Position numbers and translations under genes: made by a program. A stretch of DNA of 14,381 nt, taken from contig NYTN01000094.1 of assembly GCA_002683515.1 (NCBI GenBank), forward strand, positions 1 to 14,381, in the 5' to 3' direction. The notes under the pieces are model-generated. The model ran no database searches. It had not been told where the DNA came from and saw nothing but the letters and a program-made list of their open reading frames with translations. Below are positions 1 through 7,403 of this stretch, piece after piece. Source of the stretch: Rhodobiaceae bacterium (GTDB lineage: Bacteria > Pseudomonadota > Alphaproteobacteria > RS24). Numbering within the stretch: position 1 is the first letter of the stretch; the number at the start of each line of letters is the position of its first letter.

Positions 1-1127
1 GTGCGCCTTGGGCTGCGCCTTCTGTTCCGTTTAAGGTGCTGCGTTGGTTAGGTCGGAAAGATGCACCATTTCGACTCCGATTAAGATTAGATATTGCGCA
101 ATGGCGCTGGCTTTATTTGTTTTTACTGAATTGTAGAGGGGAGGCTTTGTCTGCAGGCACCGAACGGAATTTGCATCTGGCAACTTATAGTTTGTCTTGT
201 TTGCAAAAGACCCGGTCTATTCTGGGTAATGACTTCTCATATGATGATAGCCAATCCGGGATTGTAAGATTAATCGGCACTAAAAAAGAAGCAGATGTCG
301 CTCGCAATTATTTTGCGAAACATCATCAGGACGAAAAAATAGTTTGGATGGAACCCTCTGAGTTGGCGGCTAAAGATACAGCCTTCCAGTCTGCTGTAGA
401 AAGCAATTTGATTGCCGGAGCTGTTATGGGTACGACCGACGAAAGTGGTGATGCGCGTATTTTTGCAACTAAACTGGCTATGGAGTTTGAAAATCGAGGT
501 GGTGAAATACGAACAAATTGCAGGGTAATGGACTTTATTTCTCATAATGGATATGTGCAGGGTGTAACAACAGAACATGGTGACCTTCTGGCTGACCGGG
601 TGGTGTTGTCGTCAGGGTTAGCAAGCAGAGCGCTTGCTAAGAAAATTGGTATTACTATTCCGATTTTGCCAATTAAAGGTTATTCAGTGACGGTTCCGAT
701 TACTGATGAAAGAAATGTGCCAATAGCGTCATGCACCGACTTAAAACACCGTCTAGTGATAAGCCGACTTGGGTCGCGACTCAGGGTTGCAGGGTTTGCA
801 GAAATTGGCAGTGATGACGATTGTGATGCTAGACGTGCCGCTGCTGCCCGCGATCGGCTAGAAGAGTTGTTTCCAGAAGCTGCGGATTATCACTTATTTG
901 AGAACTGGACAGGTTTTAGACCCATGACCCCAGACGGTGCGCCAATTGTTGGGGAGGCAGAAACTCTGAAAAATCTGTGGTTCAATACAGGCCACGGCAC
1001 ATTAGGGTGGACTTTATCGCATGGTACCGCACAGCTTTTGACTGATATGATGGCTGAGCGAAAGATAGCGCTGGACGTAAAGCCTTATAGAATTAAGAGG
1101 TCATATGTGAGTGGTCGCCTCGGCTAA
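1..1127 (+). CDS. dadA: D-amino acid dehydrogenase, DadA type (5' end missing)
   Basis: FAD-dependent oxidoreductase that deaminates D-amino acids (typically D-alanine) to 2-oxo acids and ammonia, passing electrons to the membrane respiratory chain. The reading frame is open from base 3 to the TAA at 1125-1127 (374 codons) and already matches DadA at the first codons (APWAAPSVPFK, where DadA of E. coli has SPWAAPGVPLK near residue 51). About 50 N-terminal residues, including the Rossmann GxGxxG motif, therefore lie outside the window; the in-frame GTG at 36 is internal and not a start. Visible DadA features are the DIAQWRW segment, the PIKGYSVTVP strand, and the C-terminal FAD/substrate region with GFRPMTPDGAPIVGE followed by NTGHGTLGWT. 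It converges on the DUF934 gene with only 3 bases between the stop codons. Substrate specificity within the DadA family cannot be read; family assignment is firm. Confidence 0.9.
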   Translation, partial: APWAAPSVPFKVLRWLGRKDAPFRLRLRLDIAQWRWLYLFLLNCRGEALSAGTERNLHLATYSLSCLQKTRSILGNDFSYDDSQSGIVRLIGTKKEADVARNYFAKHHQDEKIVWMEPSELAAKDTAFQSAVESNLIAGAVMGTTDESGDARIFATKLAMEFENRGGEIRTNCRVMDFISHNGYVQGVTTEHGDLLADRVVLSSGLASRALAKKIGITIPILPIKGYSVTVPITDERNVPIASCTDLKHRLVISRLGSRLRVAGFAEIGSDDDCDARRAAAARDRLEELFPEAADYHLFENWTGFRPMTPDGAPIVGEAETLKNLWFNTGHGTLGWTLSHGTAQLLTDMMAERKIALDVKPYRIKRSYVSGRLG

Positions 1128-1130
1128 ATC

Positions 1131-1655
1131 CTATAAGCCGTGACGCCGCCAGAGGACACCGCGTTGGTTATCGACAGCCGGTTGATAGGCTTCAGAGAGT
1201 TCGCTCAAAGCTTCTTTAAATGTTTCTACAGGAATGCTGGCATCAATTTCAAAAGAGTTAAAGCCGCAACGGGCCATGAATGACCATTGATCAAAAAGTA
1301 CTTCACCAATCGCGCGCAATTCGCCCTCAAACCCCATTTCTTCTCGTAATATACGAGCATCCGAGTATCCTCGCCCATTTCGATAGACAGGAAAATCAAT
1401 AGCAATGGTACTTAGCATATCCAAATATGGGGTGAGTTCACGTACATCCTCTCCAAGTTTTGTTTTACCCAGCGTATTGGTTCTTATCACAACGCCAAGT
1501 TTTGCATTGCGCGATCGCAGCGCATCAGCTTCTGCTTTCAACCGGTCCATTGAGATAATTGCCGGTGTATCACCTAGTGGAGTTTCATCATCTAGAAGCA
1601 CCCATGTGTCGTCTATAAACGCGCCATTGGAAATAAGGTGAGTTTTAGTCAGCAT
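1131..1655 (-). CDS. DUF934 family protein of the sulfite reduction cassette
   Basis: A 174-residue protein of the DUF934 family, which in Proteobacteria sits almost always beside cysI and is thought to assist sulfite reduction; its biochemical role is not established. The family core is visible at residues 88-123: FPVYRNGRGYSDARILRE, then a GELRAIGEVLFDQ stretch, with an MARCGFNSFEI motif at 127-137. No signal peptide or membrane segment is seen, so it should be cytoplasmic. The ATG at 1655-1653 lies inside the end of cysI (11-base overlap) and is preceded by AAGGAG seven bases upstream, so translation is coupled to cysI but has its own ribosome site. It is the last gene of the minus-strand cassette. 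In many relatives a cysH (PAPS/APS reductase) follows; here the convergent dadA follows instead. Confidence 0.88.
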   Translation of the reverse strand: MLTKTHLISNGAFIDDTWVLLDDETPLGDTPAIISMDRLKAEADALRSRNAKLGVVIRTNTLGKTKLGEDVRELTPYLDMLSTIAIDFPVYRNGRGYSDARILREEMGFEGELRAIGEVLFDQWSFMARCGFNSFEIDASIPVETFKEALSELSEAYQPAVDNQRGVLWRRHGL

Positions 1656-3300
1656 ATAATTGCTCCTTGAATGGACTCATTCCGACACGTCTGTAAGTTT
1701 CCAGAAAACGTTCTTCCGGCTGTCTTAGATTTAGATATGTTTCAACGATGGTATCAACGGCATCAACGACCTTATCTTCGGTGAAGGCTTGGCCGGTTAT
1801 GTCACCTAGACTTGCCTGTTCATCTCCGGATCCACCAAGGGATATCTGATAAAATTCTGTGCCTTTCTTATCCACACCAAGAATACCTATATGACCCACA
1901 TGGTGATGGCCGCAGGCATTAATACATCCTGAGATTTTTATTTTAAGTTCGCCAATGTCATATTGCTTATCAAGGTCGGCAAAATGTGTAGAAATTTCTT
2001 GAGCCAAGGGAATTGATCTCGCATTGGCAAGGTTACAATAATCTAGACCTGGGCAGGCGATACTGTCGGAAATGAGACCGATATTCGGTGTGGCAAGGTC
2101 ATGTGCAAAGAGGATGTCATAAACCTCTTTAGCTTCATCGAGTTTTACATGCGGCAAGACAAGGTTTTGTTCATGTGTCACCCGAACCTCATCCAGAGCG
2201 TAACGTTGAGCTAAATCTGCAATAACATCCATTTGGACATCCGTTGCATCTCCCGGAATACCGCCAATTGGTTTTAATGAGATGTTTACAATCCCGTAGC
2301 CGGGAGTTTTATGAGGCACAAGGTTAGTTTTTACCCAATGATTGAACTCTGCATTACTTCCCTTTGCTGCTTCAAAAGCTTTGCTTTGCGCTGGCAGGGT
2401 TTCATAATTTGGTGGTGCGAAATAAGCTGATATACGACTAAGTTCTGCTTCTGGAAGGCTGAGCATTTGGCTTGTATCGATTCTTTTGAACTCTTCATCT
2501 ACCAGCCGTCGCATTTCAGTTTCGCCAGTTTCATGAACGAGTATTTTGATGCGAGCTTTATAGGAATTATCCCGCCGACCAAGCATGTTATAAACCCGCA
2601 TCACGGCTTCTAAATACGCGAGTAATTTTTCAGCCGGCACAAAATTTGTAAGCTTCTTGGCAATAAAAGGGGAGCGCCCCTGACCGCCACCGACATGCAC
2701 CTCATAACCTGTCTCTCCTCTATCGTTCCTGACGATAACAATACCGATGTCATGAAGCTTAATCGCGGCACGATCATTTTTATGACCAGTCACAGCAATT
2801 TTAAACTTACGTGGAAGGTAAGAAAACTCAGGGTGGAAAGTTGACCATTGGCGAATAATCTCGGAGATTATTCTTGGGTCTTCAATTTCGTCAGCTATGG
2901 CGCCGGCATACTGATCAGCTGTCACATTCCGAATGCAATTTCCTGACGTCTGAATGGCATGCATTTCCACACTGGCCAATTCTTCGAGAAGGTCAGGAAT
3001 GCGGTTTAAAGCAGGCCAGTTATACTGAATATTTTGCCGAGTCGTGAAGTGACCATAACCGCGGTCATATTTACGCGCGATATGAGCCAACATCCTCATC
3101 TGCTTTGAGGATACGGTTCCATAAGGAATCGCAACCCTAAGCATATAAGCATGCAATTGAAGATAGACGCCGTTCATGAGCCGCAAAGGCTTAAAGGCAT
3201 CCTCAGATAGCTCGCCACTAATACGGCGGTTAATCTGTCCGCGAAACTGGTTTACCCTGTCAGTGACAATTTTGTGATCAAATTCATCGTAACGATACAT
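1645..3300 (-). CDS. cysI: Assimilatory sulfite reductase, siroheme/4Fe-4S hemoprotein subunit
   Basis: A 551-residue enzyme for the six-electron reduction of sulfite to sulfide in cysteine biosynthesis, cytoplasmic. It has the two-fold nitrite/sulfite reductase layout: ferredoxin-like half domains near residues 45-110 and 325-400, each followed by a 4Fe-4S/siroheme domain. The cluster cysteines are all present: C416 and C422 in CPGLDYC and C459 and C463 in SGCINACGHHH. Siroheme/substrate basic residues are suggested by TTRQNIQY (R88), CIRNVT (R124) and PRKFK (K165/K167), by analogy with E. coli CysI. The ATG at 3300-3298 begins MYRYDEFD, the usual start of this family, with AAGGA six bases upstream. 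No flavoprotein partner (cysJ) is in the window, so the electron donor is unknown; many alphaproteobacterial members are thought to use ferredoxin. Assimilatory nitrite reductase is the alternative, but the DUF2849/DUF934 neighbours favour sulfite. Confidence 0.93.
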   Translation of the reverse strand: MYRYDEFDHKIVTDRVNQFRGQINRRISGELSEDAFKPLRLMNGVYLQLHAYMLRVAIPYGTVSSKQMRMLAHIARKYDRGYGHFTTRQNIQYNWPALNRIPDLLEELASVEMHAIQTSGNCIRNVTADQYAGAIADEIEDPRIISEIIRQWSTFHPEFSYLPRKFKIAVTGHKNDRAAIKLHDIGIVIVRNDRGETGYEVHVGGGQGRSPFIAKKLTNFVPAEKLLAYLEAVMRVYNMLGRRDNSYKARIKILVHETGETEMRRLVDEEFKRIDTSQMLSLPEAELSRISAYFAPPNYETLPAQSKAFEAAKGSNAEFNHWVKTNLVPHKTPGYGIVNISLKPIGGIPGDATDVQMDVIADLAQRYALDEVRVTHEQNLVLPHVKLDEAKEVYDILFAHDLATPNIGLISDSIACPGLDYCNLANARSIPLAQEISTHFADLDKQYDIGELKIKISGCINACGHHHVGHIGILGVDKKGTEFYQISLGGSGDEQASLGDITGQAFTEDKVVDAVDTIVETYLNLRQPEERFLETYRRVGMSPFKEQLYAD

Positions 3301-3347
3301 CAGCTATCCTTGATATTTTCATATTTCATTCGTATTACAAGGCAGCA

Positions 3348-3668
3348 TTACCCTGCTTCAGCCTGTTTACCTAAATCTGTTCGAACTGTAGGTCCTTTTG
3401 CGCGGATATTTTCGCGGACACTTACTGGCGTAAAACCGTCTTGATACTCAGAGACCTCAAATAGATAGGGATCGAGAATAAATGCTTCCATATTGTCTGG
3501 ACTGGCTCTCGTCAAAAGCGCCTCTGCAGCTTCTTGACCATCAGCAATCTCAGCTTCGGCAAAATTTTCAATCCAGCGATTATCTTTGAAATATACGACC
3601 TCGCCATCATTCAGCCTGTTTGCTGTAACAGCCTGAAAACGTGCGCTTTTTGAACTATGTTGTGCCAT
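3348..3668 (-). CDS. DUF2849 family small protein
   Basis: A 106-residue soluble protein recognised as DUF2849, a small alphaproteobacterial family that regularly precedes cysI and, in many genomes, follows the siroheme synthase gene cysG. Visible family features are the N-terminal segment with AVTANRLNDGEVVYF, an acidic middle (residues ~35-60) and the conserved ILDPYLFEV strand near residue 65-73. It has no catalytic motif, cysteines or membrane segment, and its function is unknown; the constant link with CysI makes an accessory role in sulfite reduction likely (inference). The ATG at 3668-3666 has only a weak GGAA about eight bases upstream. It is first in the sulfite cassette, 47 bases before cysI, and no cysG lies upstream; an ABC permease does. 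Confidence 0.85.
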   Translation of the reverse strand: MAQHSSKSARFQAVTANRLNDGEVVYFKDNRWIENFAEAEIADGQEAAEALLTRASPDNMEAFILDPYLFEVSEYQDGFTPVSVRENIRAKGPTVRTDLGKQAEAG

Positions 3669-3767
3669 TAGATTTTCCGGTAGTGAATAGTTACCGCATA
3701 TTGCCTTTTTTCACATAAAACTTCAAGAAGATGTAAAATAAATTAAATTACATAATTTATATGTATT
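3669..3767 (-). promoter_or_regulatory. AT-rich leader of the sulfite cassette with a 16-bp inverted repeat
   Basis: The 99 bases between the permease stop and the DUF2849 start are strongly AT-rich. They hold a perfect inverted repeat TAAATTA-CA-TAATTTA at 3744-3759 and a smaller CTTC-AA-GAAG at 3721-3730. A poor sigma-70-like pair can be read on the minus strand: TTGAAG at 3726-3721 and CAATAT 17 bases downstream. The inverted repeat would sit just upstream of that -35 box, where an activator such as a LysR-type regulator could bind. In AT-rich DNA such repeats can arise by chance, so this is only a candidate site. The 16-bp repeat lacks G/C pairs and a U tract and is not a convincing terminator for the ABC genes. 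Confidence 0.3.
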
Positions 3768-4532
3768 TTAATTAAAGCTCTCATGCCATTTTCTCAGTAA
3801 TATCCATTCTACAAGGTTATGAGCATAATAAATTATGATGCCAAGTATAGATAGAAGCGTCAGGGCGGCAAACATAGTTGCGATTTCCAAACGATTACCA
3901 GCTTCTATAATCCGCCATGCAAGTCCTGTAGAAGTCCCCGAACCAGCAACAAATTCAGCTACGACTGCGCCGATAAGAGCGAGACCACCTGAAATCTTTG
4001 CACCTGTCAGGATAGAAGGTAGGGCGGCAGGAAGTTCAAGGTAAATGAGTATCTGCCACCATTTTGCTCCGCTTAGTTGCAGCAACTGGTGAAGGCTACC
4101 ATCGACACTTCTTATACCTTGCAGGGTATTGGTTAAAATAGGAAAGAAAGCGACTATCCAGGCAATGATAACCATCGCTTGGTTGGTGTTTTCGAAACCG
4201 ACCCAAATCAGAATTAACGGGGCGATGGCAACTACCGGAGTGACTTGAAGTGTGACCACGTAAGGAGCAAGTGACATTTCGATAAATCGTGAGCGTGTGA
4301 ACAAAATTGCGAGTGATACTCCACCCACTAGCGCCCAAAAATACGCAAACCCTGTAATGCTTAGGGTAACAATCAGAGCCCCCATCAGAGAAGTGAAGTT
4401 CTTAATTAGCGCAAAGGCAATTTGTGAGGGAGGAGGAAGAACAAAAATTGGCACTCCAAGAAAGCCAACAATCCATTCCCAAAACACTAAAAGTGCAGAG
4501 CCTACAAATAAAGGAAGCAAAAATTTCATCAT
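3768..4532 (-). CDS. ABC transporter permease, SsuC/TauC/ThiX-like
   Basis: A 254-residue inner-membrane subunit of an importer of the nitrate/sulfonate/thiamine-precursor class, forming the channel with the ATPase encoded just upstream. About six hydrophobic segments are visible, near residues 5-25, 52-78, 95-112, 118-136, 180-198 and 220-240. The cytoplasmic EAA loop that docks on the ATPase lies at about 147-181 and contains LSGAKWWQI followed by ELPAALPSI, with the invariant Gly at 155. Two adjacent ATGs occur at 4532 and 4529. A strong AGGAGG lies 4 bases from the first and 7 from the second, so translation may begin at the second, giving 253 residues. The first overlaps the ATPase stop as ATGA, so coupling is certain either way. 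Family is firm; the substrate cannot be read from this subunit. Confidence 0.9.
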   Translation of the reverse strand: MMKFLLPLFVGSALLVFWEWIVGFLGVPIFVLPPPSQIAFALIKNFTSLMGALIVTLSITGFAYFWALVGGVSLAILFTRSRFIEMSLAPYVVTLQVTPVVAIAPLILIWVGFENTNQAMVIIAWIVAFFPILTNTLQGIRSVDGSLHQLLQLSGAKWWQILIYLELPAALPSILTGAKISGGLALIGAVVAEFVAGSGTSTGLAWRIIEAGNRLEIATMFAALTLLSILGIIIYYAHNLVEWILLRKWHESFN

Positions 4533-5266
4533 ATTGCCTCCTCGTTATGTTCCAGAGATTTGGTAATTGTCAGGCGTGCTTCGTGGAATGCCGTGGATGC
4601 TCGGAAGGCTTCATTCCGCGTGTTGCCCTCTATTTTAATATCATCTTTGAGTGTTCCATTTGACGACATGACCAGCACCCGCTCAGCCAGATAAGTAGCT
4701 TCAGAAACTGTATGGGTAACAAATAAGATTGTGCATTTTTGTCGGCGCCATATATCGAGCAACTCATCATCAAGTTTTAAGCGCGTGAGTTCATCAAGCG
4801 CCCCAAAAGGTTCATCCATGAATAAAACATCAGGGTTTTGTGCCAAGGCCCTCGCAAGAGATACGCGCATCTTCATGCCACCCGACAATTCACGCGGAAG
4901 TGCGTGTTGACGATCTGCGAGACCAACAAGTGCCAAAGCGTCAACCACTCGGGTATGAATCAGTTGTTGGTTGAGGCCTTTAATTTTTAGAGGCAAAGCA
5001 ACATTTTCATAAACAGTTCGCCATGCGAGCAGGGTGGGTTCTTGAAAAACATAGCCGATTGATGTGTCTGGTTTGGTTTCAATTTTTCCGCTTGATGGAG
5101 ATTGAAGACCTGAAAGAATTCGTAAAAGAGAACTCTTTCCACACCCTGATGGGCCTACAATGGCTGTAAAACTTCCGGCTTCAAAGGAATGGGTAAAACA
5201 TCTTAGCACTTCAATGCCATCAGCATATGCCATACTTAAATCATTAACTTTTATTGCTAGAGACAT
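4529..5266 (-). CDS. ABC transporter ATP-binding protein, SsuB/TauB-like
   Basis: A 245-residue cytoplasmic ATPase that powers the importer. All nucleotide-binding motifs are intact: Walker A GPSGCGKSS at 38-46, Q-loop with Q75 in YVFQEP, signature LSGGM at 127-131, Walker B VLFMDE at 147-152 with the D-loop GALDE after it, and the switch His at 185 in FVTHT. The LLAWRTVYENVALPL stretch after the Q-loop is typical of the nitrate/sulfonate/taurine group. The ATG at 5266-5264 overlaps the stop of the binding-protein gene as TAATG and has no Shine-Dalgarno sequence in front of it, so it probably depends on re-initiation by ribosomes finishing the upstream gene. The end overlaps the permease start by four bases. 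Confidence 0.93.
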   Translation of the reverse strand: MSLAIKVNDLSMAYADGIEVLRCFTHSFEAGSFTAIVGPSGCGKSSLLRILSGLQSPSSGKIETKPDTSIGYVFQEPTLLAWRTVYENVALPLKIKGLNQQLIHTRVVDALALVGLADRQHALPRELSGGMKMRVSLARALAQNPDVLFMDEPFGALDELTRLKLDDELLDIWRRQKCTILFVTHTVSEATYLAERVLVMSSNGTLKDDIKIEGNTRNEAFRASTAFHEARLTITKSLEHNEEAI

Positions 5267-6285
5267 TATTTTGAATGAGTTTGATTAACGAATTTGTTTG
5301 TGAAGGCACTTTCCCAATTCATATCTAAGTCATAGAGACCGTTTTGAGCCATCAAAGTGAAGAAAGTTTTCCACCTCTGTCGTGTCATTGTGCCAATCCC
5401 TTTGTCTATTGCGTCGCCTGAGATGACTAGGCCACGGTCACGAATTTGAGTAATTGCCTGATCTAGAATATCTTGCGTCATATCTTGGTTTGAGGAGAGT
5501 ATCAGTTGATTTCCTGGAGTCGGGTCATCCATCAAATAACTTCGCCATCCTTCTATAGAAGCTGTGACAAAAGCCTGGACAATTTCAGGTTTTTCTTCAA
5601 TCAATTTGTTTTGTGCGATGACCATGGCGGCATAAGACGGGTAACCTTCATCGGAAAGCAAGAAGACTTTAGGGGTGACACCATTTTTAGAAATTGTGAA
5701 GGGCTCTGAAGTTGCATACCCTTGCTGGATTGCATTTTTGTCGACGATAAAGGGCGCGAGATTAAACGTATATTTTCTGATTTGCTTATCTGAAAAACCA
5801 TAACGCGCGCGCATCCAGACCCAAAAAGCATTAATAGACGCATCGGCTATCATGATTGGTTTATCTTTCATGTCGGATATCGATTTAATATCGTCCCGAT
5901 CGTGAGTAATTAAAACTTGCGGATCTTTCTGGAAAGCGGCCATGACGGCACGGGCAGGAACTCCGGCTTGAGCCATGTTTAGCAGAATAAAACTGTTTGA
6001 TCCCATGGCAAAATCAATTGCTTGTGCGCCTAAAAGCTGCGGTATGTTAATACCTGGCCCACCACCACGAATGACTACATTCAGTCCAGCTTTTTCATAT
6101 AGCCCCAAAGCTTTAGCTTGATAAAAGCCTCCTTGCTCAGCTTGTGCTTTCCAGTCTGTCGCAAAAGTAACAGGTTCAAGCGCATGAGCATGTTCAGGCT
6201 GAGAGCTTACTGAAAAAATGAGTGCCGAAAGCAAGCTCAAGTATTGAAGTTTCTTAAATAATCTAATGTATCTTTTCATCACCAT
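5266..6285 (-). CDS. NMT1/THI5-like ABC transporter substrate-binding protein
   Basis: Periplasmic binding protein of the NitT/TauT class. The frame is open from a TTG at 6321, but the signal peptide places the start at the ATG at 6285 (339 residues) or 6279 (337). From the later Met these are MKRYIRLFKK (basic n-region), YLSLLSALIFSVSS (hydrophobic core) and a PEHAHA cleavage region before LEPVTF. No clear ribosome site precedes any candidate. The mature protein opens with FATDWKAQAEQGGFYQAKA, the NMT1-family pattern, then RGGGPGINIPQLL and DFAMGSNSF, which line the ligand cleft in relatives. A later QGYATSEPF segment is typical of a large alphaproteobacterial subgroup of unknown or variously annotated ligand (thiamine pyrimidine precursor, sulfonate, riboflavin). 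It is first in a three-gene importer operon. Family sure; ligand open. Confidence 0.87.
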   Translation of the reverse strand: MVMKRYIRLFKKLQYLSLLSALIFSVSSQPEHAHALEPVTFATDWKAQAEQGGFYQAKALGLYEKAGLNVVIRGGGPGINIPQLLGAQAIDFAMGSNSFILLNMAQAGVPARAVMAAFQKDPQVLITHDRDDIKSISDMKDKPIMIADASINAFWVWMRARYGFSDKQIRKYTFNLAPFIVDKNAIQQGYATSEPFTISKNGVTPKVFLLSDEGYPSYAAMVIAQNKLIEEKPEIVQAFVTASIEGWRSYLMDDPTPGNQLILSSNQDMTQDILDQAITQIRDRGLVISGDAIDKGIGTMTRQRWKTFFTLMAQNGLYDLDMNWESAFTNKFVNQTHSK

Positions 6286-6638
6286 GACAAAGGTGGCAGA
6301 GCCCGCTCTGTACGTCAACAATCAGCCGAGTTAAAAATTGACATAGATAATGACTAAAAATGAAAAAAAATATCAACGGGGATAAGTGTTCTAGAGTGTA
6401 AGTTTATAAGAAGAATTTTGATAATATACACGCTGAAATACCCCTTACATACTGATTTTGAAAAATAAAAAGTTGGCAGAGTTAAACTGATAGGTTTTTA
6501 CATATCTTACGCTCGCAGAAGTGGAAGAAAAAATGACAATTCATTATCCGGTCAGTTTTCGGATGGAAAAATAAGACTTAAATTATACTTGTTGAAATTT
6601 GCCCTTCCAGAAAAAGACCTTCGCTGATATGAAGCATC
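6286..6638. other. Divergent intergenic region between the ABC operon and ccmI
   Basis: About 350 AT-rich bases without a credible gene. It must hold the promoters of both divergent operons, but no convincing -35/-10 pair is seen: a TATACT at 6584-6589 on the plus strand lacks a good -35 box. Small inverted repeats are AATGA-CAAT-TCATT at 6532-6545 and ATCCG-N9-CGGAT at 6546-6564, lying side by side. A perfect 13-bp palindrome AAGCAT-C-ATGCTT at 6632-6644 covers the ccmI start codon. On the plus strand, 6377-6456 resembles part of a TPP riboswitch (see findings). No tRNA or transposon remnant was recognised. Confidence 0.5.
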
Positions 6639-7316
6639 ATGCTTGATGTTCCATTTAATGATATAATTCTTTGGAGTTTGCTCGCCTTTATGAGCGCGGC
6701 AGCAAGTTATTATATTTTACGTCCAGTTCTGAAAAACAAATTGATAGATAAACCCAATGGTTCGCTGGCGTTTATCGTTGTGGTTAGTGTTCTTCCCGGT
6801 CTGGCGTTGATGCTTTATTTAATGCTTGGGTCGCCGGGTTATTCTGATCTACCGCTGGCAGATAGGCTGGATGTTCCCCCCGAAACCCTTCCTCTTGAAG
6901 GACTTGTTGTTCATCTTGAACAACGCCTCAAGAGTAAACCCAACGATAATAAGGGTTGGCTCATGCTTGCCCGAACGCGGATGGCGCTTGGAGAAGCAGA
7001 CAGGGCTGAAGACGCTTTGTTTAATGCTATTTCCCTTCGAGATGGCGAAGAAAACCCTGACATTTTGGTTATGCTTTCTGAAAGCCGTCTTCAACAACAA
7101 GATGGATTGATTAATGATGGTGTTGAGCGTTTGGTAAATCGGGTGCTTGAAATTAACCCCAACCACCCGCGCGGTTTGTATTTACGAGGACTTTCTCTTC
7201 TTCAGCAGGGCGACAAAACTGAAGCTCTAGCAATCTGGAATGGCTTGCACTCTTCAGCTGAGCCGGATAGCCCGTGGCAGATTTTTCTCCGAGCACAACT
7301 TTCTCTCCATCAATAA
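6639..7316 (+). CDS. ccmI: Cytochrome c biogenesis protein CcmI (CycH)
   Basis: A 225-residue membrane-anchored chaperone that binds the C terminus of apocytochrome c and hands it to the CcmF/CcmH heme ligation complex. Two membrane helices are visible (about residues 8-27 and 43-64), followed by the family motif LGSPGYSDLPLADR (63-76), then a periplasmic domain of TPR-like helices at about 104-137 (GWLMLARTRMALGEADRAED), 138-171 and 178-205. The protein is shorter than CcmI of many rhizobia, which carry longer TPR tails, but looks complete. The ATG at 6639 has only a weak GAAG upstream and lies inside a 13-bp palindrome. It is first gene of a ccmI-ccmE-ccmF-ccmH run that matches the rhizobial cycHJKL operon. 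Assignment rests on the two-helix plus LGxPxY layout and the neighbours. Confidence 0.88.
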   Translation: MLDVPFNDIILWSLLAFMSAAASYYILRPVLKNKLIDKPNGSLAFIVVVSVLPGLALMLYLMLGSPGYSDLPLADRLDVPPETLPLEGLVVHLEQRLKSKPNDNKGWLMLARTRMALGEADRAEDALFNAISLRDGEENPDILVMLSESRLQQQDGLINDGVERLVNRVLEINPNHPRGLYLRGLSLLQQGDKTEALAIWNGLHSSAEPDSPWQIFLRAQLSLHQ

Positions 7317-7403
7317 AATAGTAACATAGTCATTATGTGGCATGCGTCGGTTTTTCACCTTTAATATTCGCGTTTAGTAGATATATTCTCGTCAGGAGAT
7401 TTT

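Noticed and set aside
36..38. GTG at 36 as the dadA start
   Set aside because: The frame is open to the window edge and the codons before 36 already match DadA, so the gene is cut by the window rather than starting here.
270..578. A 102-codon minus-strand frame inside dadA
   Set aside because: It is antisense to conserved DadA sequence and has no recognisable features; it is a by-product of AT-rich coding DNA.
6286..6321. TTG at 6321 as start of the binding protein
   Set aside because: It would place twelve unrelated residues before a normal signal peptide; two ATGs follow directly in front of the basic n-region. No ribosome site favours the TTG.
6286..6638. TPP or other riboswitch on the minus strand leading the ABC importer
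   Set aside because: I read the reverse complement for the CUGAGA and ACCUGAU...CCAGCGUAGGGA elements and saw none, so thiamine control of the importer is not supported.
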